Positions 1 to 6,039 of a stretch of 32,188 nucleotides of DNA are shown here, piece after piece. The notes beneath the pieces were generated by a model that saw only the letters and a list, made by a program, of their open reading frames with translations, had not been told where the DNA came from and ran no database searches. Within the stretch, counting starts at the first letter, position 1. Each line of letters begins with the position of its first letter. Where the stretch lies: contig CAMJHM010000020.1 in the NCBI GenBank assembly GCA_946405515.1, positions 1 through 32,188 of the forward strand, written 5' to 3'. Both the position numbers and the translations under genes were made by a program. This stretch comes from an uncultured Fibrobacter sp. (lineage in GTDB: Bacteria > Fibrobacterota > Fibrobacteria > Fibrobacterales > Fibrobacteraceae).

Positions 1-707
1 TTGCCGCTCTCGAAAAGAAGACACTCCTTATCGACATGGACCCGCAGGGCAACGCTTCCCAGGGTCTCGGTTTCAACGAGGCGCAGGACGAAGATATCCA
101 CGAAGTCCTCAACTTGGCCGGTAACCCCGACAACCTCAGCTACGAAACCATCAAGCCGGCAATTCTCGACACGCCTCTGGATTTCCTGAAGCTCATCCCG
201 TCTGGCCCGGACTTGGCCGTGATGGAAATCGAGCTCGTGAACGCCATGAGCCGCGAACGCCGTCTCGAGCGAGTTATCAACATCCTCAAGCAGGCATTCG
301 AGTTCATCATCATCGACGCACCCCCGAGCCTGAACCTTCTCACGCTCAACGTGCTGACCGCCGCCACGAGCGTGCTCATCCCGGTGCAGTGCGAATACTA
401 CGCCCTGCAGGGTATGACCGAACTTTTCAAGACAATCCGCGAAGTGCAGAAAAACCTGAACAGCGATCTCAAAATCGAAGGTACGCTGCTCACCATGTAC
501 GACGCCCGCCTGAGTCTCTGCAAGCAGGTCGCCGAAGAAGTCCGCGAGAACCTTTCCGATACGGTGTTCCAGTCGGTCATCCCGCGCAACGTCAAGTTGA
601 GCGAGGCCCCGTCCCACGGGAAGCCGGTCATCTTGTACGACGTGCAGAGCAGCGGCTCGCAATCCTACATGAAACTCGCCGAAGAAATCCTGAACAAGGA
701 TAAATAA
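1..707 (+). CDS. parA: ParA/Soj chromosome-partitioning ATPase (5' end cut by window)
   Basis: Deviant Walker-type ATPase that, with ParB, segregates chromosome origins; cytoplasmic, binds DNA non-specifically as an ATP dimer. The reading frame is open from base 3, so the N-terminus with the Walker A lysine motif lies outside the window. Visible are the strand with LLIDMDPQGNAS, the Walker B/switch strand FIIIDAPPSLNLLTLNVL, and the following VLIPVQCEYYALQGM segment, all typical of chromosomal ParA/Soj. About 235 codons are present; the family is usually 250-260 residues, so only a short piece is missing. It is followed after 63 bases by parB, the usual order. Identification is secure; the missing start prevents a check of the ATP-binding loop. 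Confidence 0.95.
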   Translation, partial: AALEKKTLLIDMDPQGNASQGLGFNEAQDEDIHEVLNLAGNPDNLSYETIKPAILDTPLDFLKLIPSGPDLAVMEIELVNAMSRERRLERVINILKQAFEFIIIDAPPSLNLLTLNVLTAATSVLIPVQCEYYALQGMTELFKTIREVQKNLNSDLKIEGTLLTMYDARLSLCKQVAEEVRENLSDTVFQSVIPRNVKLSEAPSHGKPVILYDVQSSGSQSYMKLAEEILNKDK

Positions 708-770
708 AATATACCATCGGCATTACATACGCAGGAACCAGAAATTATATATTAATCAAGGATTTCAAAA

Positions 771-1766
771 ATGGGAAAAAAGTCTCTTGCTCTCGGCCGC
801 GGCCTCTCCGACATTCTCAAGGACCACTCCTTGAATAGTGGCATCGTGATTGGCGAATCCGAAAACCAGCCGGCCCAGGACAACGATAACAGCCGAATCG
901 TAGAAATCGACGTCAACCTCATCGACCCGAACCCGTTCCAGCCGCGCAAGGTTTTTAGCGACGACGAACTGGTGGAACTTGCCGAAACTATCGAGCAGCA
1001 CGGGTTAATCCAGCCGATTATCGTGCGCAAGGTGGGCGACCGTTACCAGATTATCAGCGGTGAACGCCGTACTCGTGCAACAAAACTCGCCGGCCTCCCG
1101 GTCATCAAGGCGCAGGTTTACGAAAATCTCGACGACAAGACGATGGCCGAATGGGCCCTCATCGAGAACATCCAGCGCGTAGACCTGAACCCGGTCGAAG
1201 TTTCAAGGTCTTATCAACAGTTGATCGATAATCATGGCTATACCCACGAAGATTTGGCCAAGATTGTTGGTAAGTCCCGCTCCGCCATCACCAACTCGCT
1301 GCGTCTGCTCAAACTCCCCGAACAAGTGCTCACTTGGATAGTAGAAGGCAAGTTGAACAGTGGTGCCGCCCGTGCCCTCTGCAGCGACAAGGTCGAAGAT
1401 TCTGAAAGCCTCGCTAAGAGAATTATTGACGAAGGCCTGAACGTCCGCCAGATCGAAGCCGTCATCCGCGGGGAAGATATCAACCAGCCGAAAGACGAGA
1501 GACGAGAGACGAGAGAGGAAGACTCCCCGGCAGTGGATGCGGCAGGCAACGAAGCCGGGGCAACTCCGGCGAGCTCGGCTGTAAAGAAGCCGAAGCCGGA
1601 ACTCAGCGCCGACCTCAAGAATTTCGAATCCAAGCTCGAAGGCTATTTCGGCACCAAGGTTGAGCTCAACCCGAGTGCTTCTGACCAGTCTAAGGGCACC
1701 ATCGTCATCAGTTACTATTCCATGGACGACTTGACACGCATCCAGGAACTTTTGGAGAACCGGTAA
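771..1766 (+). CDS. parB: ParB/Spo0J centromere-binding CTPase
   Basis: Binds parS sites and spreads as a CTP-dependent clamp; partner of ParA. The 331 residues show the N-terminal ParA-interaction motif LALGRGL (5-11), the ParB nuclease-like domain with NPFQPR and the CTP-binding box GERRTRA (97-103), the ENIQR motif (132-136), a helix-turn-helix near 155-185, and a C-terminal dimerisation domain from about 280. The linker between them carries an odd insertion, DERRETR at 242-248, encoded by three perfect copies of the heptamer GACGAGA. AAGGA lies about 8 bases before the ATG. The M23 gene starts 3 bases after the stop, so they are probably co-translated. No parS consensus palindrome was found in the window. 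Confidence 0.96.
   Translation: MGKKSLALGRGLSDILKDHSLNSGIVIGESENQPAQDNDNSRIVEIDVNLIDPNPFQPRKVFSDDELVELAETIEQHGLIQPIIVRKVGDRYQIISGERRTRATKLAGLPVIKAQVYENLDDKTMAEWALIENIQRVDLNPVEVSRSYQQLIDNHGYTHEDLAKIVGKSRSAITNSLRLLKLPEQVLTWIVEGKLNSGAARALCSDKVEDSESLAKRIIDEGLNVRQIEAVIRGEDINQPKDERRETREEDSPAVDAAGNEAGATPASSAVKKPKPELSADLKNFESKLEGYFGTKVELNPSASDQSKGTIVISYYSMDDLTRIQELLENR
1494..1514 (+). repeat. Three perfect GACGAGA heptamers inside parB
   Basis: Three exact tandem copies of GACGAGA (21 bases, 7 codons) in the linker between the DNA-binding and dimerisation domains of ParB. The same heptamer is found in the glycosyltransferase gene at 10917-10944 (opposite strand) and in the gene-free repeat field near 17770. 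Confidence 0.9.
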
Positions 1767-1769
1767 AAA

Positions 1770-2585
1770 GTGAAATTCCTTAAGCTAAAGCTCAAGTCGT
1801 ACACCATCCAGGTCATCCCGGACGATTCGCGGCAAATCAAGCAATACCACGTCTCAGCGACGATGCTTACGGTTATCCGCGTTGTGCTCGCCGTGTTCAT
1901 TGTACTTTCAGTCGTGTTCATAGCGCATATCGGCAAGATGACTGCAAAGATTGCCCGCTACGAAACCTTGAAAAAGACGGACGCCCAGCTCGTCAAGGTG
2001 AACGCCAACTACGAAGAGGTGCTTACCCACCTGGATTCCCTCTGGCTATTCGAAGAAAGGATACAGAATATCCTCGGCACGTTCCTCGAAAACGATTCCA
2101 ACAAGATCAACAGCCTTATTGACAAGAGCAAGTTCGTGCATACGCCTCCCGAAAAGATTGAAGTCGACTTCGAAGGCCTCCACGGTTGGAAAAGCTACGA
2201 AGAAAGGCAGAGAATCGAGAGACTCCCGAATATTTTGCCGGTCGTGGGCATGATCAGCAAAACGTTCAACGAAGAGACCGGACATAACGGCACTGACTTT
2301 GCTGCAAAGGTCGGAAATCCCGTTTTTGCCACTGGAACGGGTACAGTTGAGTTCGCCGCCGAAAAAGATGAGCTCGGGAATACTATAATTGTTAATCACG
2401 GGAACGGTTATGTAACGAGCTATTCCCACCTGAAGGATATGAGGACACGAAAAGGGCGCCAAGTCAAGAAGGGTGATATCATCGGTACCATCGGCACCAC
2501 TGGCAACGCATCTGGACCGCATCTTCATTACACGATCACGAAGGACGGAGTTCCCCAGAATCCCGAATCCTTCTTCAATTACTAG
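1770..2585 (+). CDS. M23-family (LytM-like) membrane-anchored peptidoglycan endopeptidase
   Basis: Predicted zinc endopeptidase acting on peptidoglycan cross-links, anchored in the inner membrane with its catalytic domain in the periplasm. It starts at GTG, 3 bases after parB. Of 271 residues, about 33-53 form one membrane segment, 60-130 look like a helical coiled region, and 160-271 are the peptidase. The zinc ligands are visible: H172 and D176 in GHNGTDFAA, and H253 in GPHLHYTI; YSHL also matches. The domain therefore looks active rather than a degenerate LytM activator. It lies 8 bases before the bactofilin gene. Bactofilin-M23 pairs are known to act in cell shape (for example CcmA and Csd1 in Helicobacter), so a shape role is a fair inference. 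Confidence 0.92.
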   Translation: MKFLKLKLKSYTIQVIPDDSRQIKQYHVSATMLTVIRVVLAVFIVLSVVFIAHIGKMTAKIARYETLKKTDAQLVKVNANYEEVLTHLDSLWLFEERIQNILGTFLENDSNKINSLIDKSKFVHTPPEKIEVDFEGLHGWKSYEERQRIERLPNILPVVGMISKTFNEETGHNGTDFAAKVGNPVFATGTGTVEFAAEKDELGNTIIVNHGNGYVTSYSHLKDMRTRKGRQVKKGDIIGTIGTTGNASGPHLHYTITKDGVPQNPESFFNY

Positions 2586-2593
2586 GAGAAACC

Positions 2594-2992
2594 ATGCCAA
2601 ATAAAGAACAGGAAATCACACAGATCGGCAACAGCATTACCATCAAGGGCGACATCCTCGGCAAGAGCGACGTCCGCGTGGCTGGTAACGTCCAGGGTAG
2701 CGTGAATATCGAGGGCGACCTCGTCGTGGAACGCACGGGCCGTATTGAAGGCGAAATCAAGGTCACCTCTTCCGTCATTGCTGGCACTGTCAGAGGCAAC
2801 ATCGATTGCACGGGCAAGCTCGTCCTCGAGAACTCTTCCAAGTTCGTGGGCAACATCAAGACGAAGCAGCTCATCATCCAGGAAGGCGCTATCTTCCAGG
2901 GTAACTGCAACATGGGCTCTTCCGAAGTTCCGCCCGCCAAGGAAGCTCCGGCTGCTGCCAACGGAAAGGAAAAAGGTCAACAGCCTTTCTAA
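2594..2992 (+). CDS. Bactofilin (polymer-forming cytoskeletal protein)
   Basis: Small beta-helical protein that polymerises without nucleotide and scaffolds cell-wall enzymes or partition proteins at the membrane. The 132 residues show the bactofilin pattern: a short polar N-tail, then repeating beta-helix turns with glycine and hydrophobic spacing (TIKGDILGKSDVRVAGNVQG, GRIEGEIKVTSSV, GTVRGNIDCTGKLVL, FVGNIKTKQLIIQEGAIFQG), then a flexible Pro/Ala/Lys tail. AGGAG precedes the ATG. It is the last gene of the parA-parB-M23-bactofilin run, and an AT-rich inverted repeat begins at its stop codon. In Myxococcus, bactofilins organise ParABS components, so the cluster suggests a similar link here; that is inference. 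Confidence 0.93.
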   Translation: MPNKEQEITQIGNSITIKGDILGKSDVRVAGNVQGSVNIEGDLVVERTGRIEGEIKVTSSVIAGTVRGNIDCTGKLVLENSSKFVGNIKTKQLIIQEGAIFQGNCNMGSSEVPPAKEAPAAANGKEKGQQPF

Positions 2993-3314
2993 TATCACCT
3001 ATCTATTTATATAAATAGAAATGATATTGAAGATGTTGATTGTGGATAGAAAATTCGGGTTTTCTCAATATTCACTTGAATATCATAGAGATATGAAACT
3101 AAAGTGTGATGGCGGTTACATTGAAAACTCGAATTCTATTCACGAACTTCAACATGAATAGATGTTGAAAGCTGATCTTTGACAGCTATCAACAGAAAAG
3201 GCACAAAAGGACGTTGAAAACAGAAGGTAAATAGCGCAGAATATTTACAAAAGGGATACATAAGAAAAATAATATAAGGCCCACTGCGCTGTATTATCTA
3301 TATTCTTTACGCGT
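2991..3314. other. AT-rich gene-poor stretch dense in inverted repeats
   Basis: This gap is visibly more AT-rich than its neighbours. It holds an imperfect palindrome right after the bactofilin stop (AATATCA at 2991-2997 pairs with 3022-3028, around a perfect 16-bp palindrome at 3003-3018), a 7-bp hairpin with a 2-base loop at 3068-3083, an 8-bp hairpin at 3148-3169, and an 11-bp stem with one mismatch at 3164-3193 that shares bases with it. AGCGCAG (3233-3239) can pair with CTGCGCT (3284-3290). The motif TGTTGA or its complement recurs at about 3034, 3150, 3163 and 3189. It may be a structured leader of the next gene, a small RNA, or protein-binding sites. No known RNA family was recognised. 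Confidence 0.5.
3021..3161 (+). CDS. Possible 46-aa ORF in the AT-rich gap
   Basis: An uninterrupted ATG-to-TAG frame of 46 codons, starting MILKMLIVDRKFGFSQ. It has a mixed, protein-like composition but no Shine-Dalgarno sequence before the ATG, and it overlaps several inverted repeats. In AT-rich DNA a frame of this length can arise by chance. It could also be the remnant of a decayed gene. I list it only because nothing else explains the region. Confidence 0.18.
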   Translation: MILKMLIVDRKFGFSQYSLEYHRDMKLKCDGGYIENSNSIHELQHE

Positions 3315-4061
3315 ATGATTTCGAAAGTGATCAGAATCGGTCAGGTATCCGATATCCATATCGGAGAAGACGAAGGATTTGTGCAGGGCATCGATGTCCG
3401 CGCAAATTTTGAGTCCGCCCTGAAGTCGAAGTCCATGAAGGACATCGACTTGCTGGTGCTGTCCGGCGATCTGGCTAACGAGGACGGGGAAGAAGGCGCC
3501 TACAAATATGTGGCCGACCTGCTCAAGGATTACCGCGTTCCCGTATGCGTGATTCCAGGGAACCACGATCGCCTCGATGTCATGCAGAAGTATTTCGATC
3601 TAGAGGGCAAGGTCAGGGACGGAAAGTGCTACTATCGTTACGACATTTGCGGCCGCACTCTGCTCTTTTTGGATAGCGGGTGTGGTACAGTTTCCGAGGA
3701 CCAGCTAGACTGGTTGAAGGTCGAAGCGGCAAAGGTGAACGATGAAATCCTCCTGTTCATGCACCATCCGCCGTGCCTTTGCAACCACAGGTTCATGGAC
3801 CTGAAGTACTCGCTCAAGAACATAGACGAAGTCCAAGAAACTTTGTCTTCAATAAAGAACATCAAGCATATTTTCACGGGTCATTACCATTTCAACTTCC
3901 ACCTGCAGTTGCCTTCGCAGCAAGAAGTGCATGTCGCGCCCTCGACACAGATGCAAATAGACCCGCAGGCACCCATTTTTAACTTGATGAGTTCCGCGCC
4001 GGGCTGGCAAGTGATTGAATGGGGAGAAAATTTTGTAGAAACTGGAGTTTATTTCAATTAA
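3315..4061 (+). CDS. Calcineurin-like metallophosphoesterase
   Basis: Predicted cytoplasmic two-metal phosphoesterase; the substrate is unknown (cyclic-nucleotide or other phosphodiester by family resemblance to CpdA-like enzymes). All family motifs are visible in its 248 residues: QVSDIHIGE near the N-terminus (DxH), LSGDLAN (GD), PGNHDRL (GNHD), a metal-binding histidine in MHHPP, and FTGHYHF (GHxH). There is no signal peptide. No Shine-Dalgarno is seen before the ATG at 3315, and the long upstream gap is structured, so expression may be controlled through its leader. The tRNA gene follows 44 bases after the stop. Confidence 0.88.
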   Translation: MISKVIRIGQVSDIHIGEDEGFVQGIDVRANFESALKSKSMKDIDLLVLSGDLANEDGEEGAYKYVADLLKDYRVPVCVIPGNHDRLDVMQKYFDLEGKVRDGKCYYRYDICGRTLLFLDSGCGTVSEDQLDWLKVEAAKVNDEILLFMHHPPCLCNHRFMDLKYSLKNIDEVQETLSSIKNIKHIFTGHYHFNFHLQLPSQQEVHVAPSTQMQIDPQAPIFNLMSSAPGWQVIEWGENFVETGVYFN

Positions 4062-4105
4062 CCCCTTGAAATATTTGTCCATTTAACTAAATTTGGGGAA
4101 AATTT

Positions 4106-4178
4106 GGCGGCTTAGCTCAGTTGGTAGAGCGTCGGAATCATAATCCGCAGGTCTGTGGTTCGAGCCCACAAGCCGCTA
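4106..4178 (+). tRNA. tRNA with CAT anticodon (probably elongator tRNA-Met)
   Basis: A full cloverleaf can be folded by eye: acceptor 4106-4112 with 4171-4177, D-arm stem GCTC/GAGC, anticodon loop ATCATAA at 4137-4143 with anticodon CAT, five-base variable loop, T-arm TGTGG/CCACA with loop TTCGAGC, and discriminator A at 4178. The 3' CCA is not encoded. It lacks the initiator features (unpaired 1-72 with C1, and GGG/CCC in the anticodon stem), which favours elongator Met; the lysidine-type tRNA-Ile (also CAT) cannot be ruled out. The first acceptor pair is G-U, and the outermost anticodon-stem pair (T27-C43) is a mismatch. Confidence 0.93.
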
Positions 4179-4201
4179 TTACCTAAGAAGAAGAGGTGCG
4201 T

Positions 4202-4630
4202 ATGTCAAAACGAATTCTCATGATATCGGTCTTGATACTCACCTCTTTTTTTGTATCCTGTTCTAAGGATAAAGCCGAAAAACAGGCACAACAGCAGGCT
4301 GTCGTAACCGTTCCCAAGGTCGAAGCGATAGTCAAGGTTGAACCTTTCAATGTGCCGGAATCGCCTGTCATTAGCGAAGAAAAAGCTAAGTTGTACGTAA
4401 AGGCAAGTGCCGCTCTCCTTGAGTTGGGCGTAAGCTGGACAGACCGTATCGAAAAGGCTCAGGACAACGAGAAGGTTCAGATTCTCAATGCTTACAACGT
4501 TGCTCGTGATCAGCTCTGTGCTCGCGTCGGGCTCGCTGGCATTGCCGAATACAACTGGATTACCGAAGTCGCGCTGAAGGCCGACGACAACAAGTTGACG
4601 TTCGAATCGGCCGGAATGAAAATCCAGTAA
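4202..4630 (+). CDS. Small predicted lipoprotein, function unknown
   Basis: 142 residues. A lipoprotein signal peptide (MSKRILMISV onward) ends in the lipobox FVSC with the lipidated cysteine at residue 20, followed by a Lys/Gln-rich stretch and a Val/Pro-rich linker, then a mostly helical domain of about 80 residues with paired Ala/Leu heptads. I chose the ATG at 4202 over the in-frame GTG at 4196 because AAGAGG lies 6 bases before it and overlaps the GTG. It begins 23 bases after the tRNA and is followed by a terminator-like hairpin. The product is probably periplasm-facing and membrane-attached. I do not recognise a family. Confidence 0.8.
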   Translation: MSKRILMISVLILTSFFVSCSKDKAEKQAQQQAVVTVPKVEAIVKVEPFNVPESPVISEEKAKLYVKASAALLELGVSWTDRIEKAQDNEKVQILNAYNVARDQLCARVGLAGIAEYNWITEVALKADDNKLTFESAGMKIQ

Positions 4631-4653
4631 TCCTGGGTACGTTTTTAAGGAAG

Positions 4654-4690
4654 GGCTCCGCGCTTTAAGGCACGGGGCCTATGTTTTATC
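4654..4690 (+). terminator. Probable intrinsic terminator after the lipoprotein gene
   Basis: A ten-pair stem with one C-A mismatch (GGCTCCGCGC at 4654-4663 with GGCACGGGGCC ending at 4679) closes a short TTTAA loop and is followed by a T-rich run. It separates the lipoprotein gene from sbcD. Confidence 0.65.
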
Positions 4691-4773
4691 ATCTTTGGCG
4701 CCATAGGTTTCTTTTGACATTTTTTGTCGGCCGGACGAAACTATATTTTAACCGTGAAAAACGAGGTTATTGA

Positions 4774-6039
4774 ATGAAGTTTCTGCATCTGGCTGATTTG
4801 CATATAGGCAAGCGCGTGTGCGAGCATAACATGCTCGACGAGCAGGTGCATATTTTGGGCGAGGTTTTGGATATTGCCCGCAAAGAAAGCCCAGATGCCG
4901 TGCTTATTGCGGGTGATGTTTACGACAAGTCGGTGCCAAGCGCCGAGGCGGTGGCCGTGCTCGACGATTTTTTGGTGAAGCTTGCTGCGACGGGTACCAA
5001 GGTGTTCGTGCTGAGCGGGAACCACGATTCAGCGGAACGCATCGCGTTTGGCGGGCGCCTGATGAGGGGCATGGGCGTGTACATGTCGCCTGTGTACAAC
5101 GGCGAATTTGCGCCGATGACACTTCAAGATGAAATGGGCGAGGTGGATTTGTGGATGCTCCCGTTCGTGCGCCCTGCCGATGTTCGCGCCCATCTCGAGA
5201 GCGACGAGGAATGCGCCGCGGTGACGGACTATACCTCTGCCATGCGCATGGCGATTGCGCAAATGAAATTTACGGAAGGCCGCAGGAACGTGCTCTTGGC
5301 GCACCAGTTTGTGACGGGTGCGGAACGCAGCGAATCCGAGGAGAACGTGGGCGGCCTCGACAACGTGGACGCCTCGGTGTTCGAGAAGTTCGACTACGTG
5401 GCGCTCGGGCATATCCATAAACCGCAAAATGTGATGAAGGATGTGGGCGGTACGGTGCGTGCGCGTTACAGCGGCACTCCGCTCAAGTATTCGCTTTCGG
5501 AAGCGGCACATAAGAAATCGGTTACGGTCGTGGAGCTAGGTGCGTCCAGGGCGTGCAACGAGTTTAGAACTGCCGGAGTAATATGTGACGATATAGATGT
5601 GCATGCGGGCGACTTGTTTGCTGGTAGTGAAATGCGCGCGGCCTTGCAGGTGCGCGAGGTTCCGCTGAAACCGTTGCATGATGTGCGCGAGATTCGCGGG
5701 ACGTTTGCAGAAGTTGTCTCGCCGGAATTCCGTACGGCGCAAGTGGCGGCAGGCAATAAGCTTGACGATTTTGTGTATGTGAAACTCACCGACGAAAACG
5801 ACGTGCCCGACGCCGCCCAGAAACTGCGCGGGATTTACCCGAACTTGATGATGCTCGATTACGACAACGAGCGCACGCGCAACCAGCAGATTGCGGTGGG
5901 CGTGGAAGCTGTCGAGAAAAAATCGCCGATGCAATTGTTCGGGGAATTTTTCAGCGAAATGACGCGCCGCGAAATGAATTCCGAAGAGTGTGAGTTTGTA
6001 CAAAGTATTGTTGACGGAATCTGGGAGGGCGAACGATGA
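4774..6039 (+). CDS. sbcD: Exonuclease SbcD (Mre11-like nuclease subunit)
   Basis: Nuclease subunit of the SbcCD complex, which cuts DNA hairpins and processes protein-blocked double-strand ends. Its 421 residues carry the Mre11 metal-binding motifs in order: LADLHIGKR (start), IAGDVYD, LSGNHDSAER, LLAHQF, and ALGHIHKPQ. The C-terminal third matches the SbcD capping and SbcC-binding region. The length is usual for SbcD. GAGG lies 7 bases before the ATG at 4774. Its stop overlaps the sbcC start by four bases (ATGA), implying translational coupling. A substrate class for this complex, DNA hairpins, is abundant in the repeat field of this window, but no functional link is shown. Confidence 0.96.
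   Translation: MKFLHLADLHIGKRVCEHNMLDEQVHILGEVLDIARKESPDAVLIAGDVYDKSVPSAEAVAVLDDFLVKLAATGTKVFVLSGNHDSAERIAFGGRLMRGMGVYMSPVYNGEFAPMTLQDEMGEVDLWMLPFVRPADVRAHLESDEECAAVTDYTSAMRMAIAQMKFTEGRRNVLLAHQFVTGAERSESEENVGGLDNVDASVFEKFDYVALGHIHKPQNVMKDVGGTVRARYSGTPLKYSLSEAAHKKSVTVVELGASRACNEFRTAGVICDDIDVHAGDLFAGSEMRAALQVREVPLKPLHDVREIRGTFAEVVSPEFRTAQVAAGNKLDDFVYVKLTDENDVPDAAQKLRGIYPNLMMLDYDNERTRNQQIAVGVEAVEKKSPMQLFGEFFSEMTRREMNSEECEFVQSIVDGIWEGER

Noticed and set aside
4714..4747. Sigma-70 promoter for sbcD from TTGACA and TATATT
   Set aside because: The spacer would be 22 bases, too long; TATATTTTA may still be part of a promoter but the pair is not credible.
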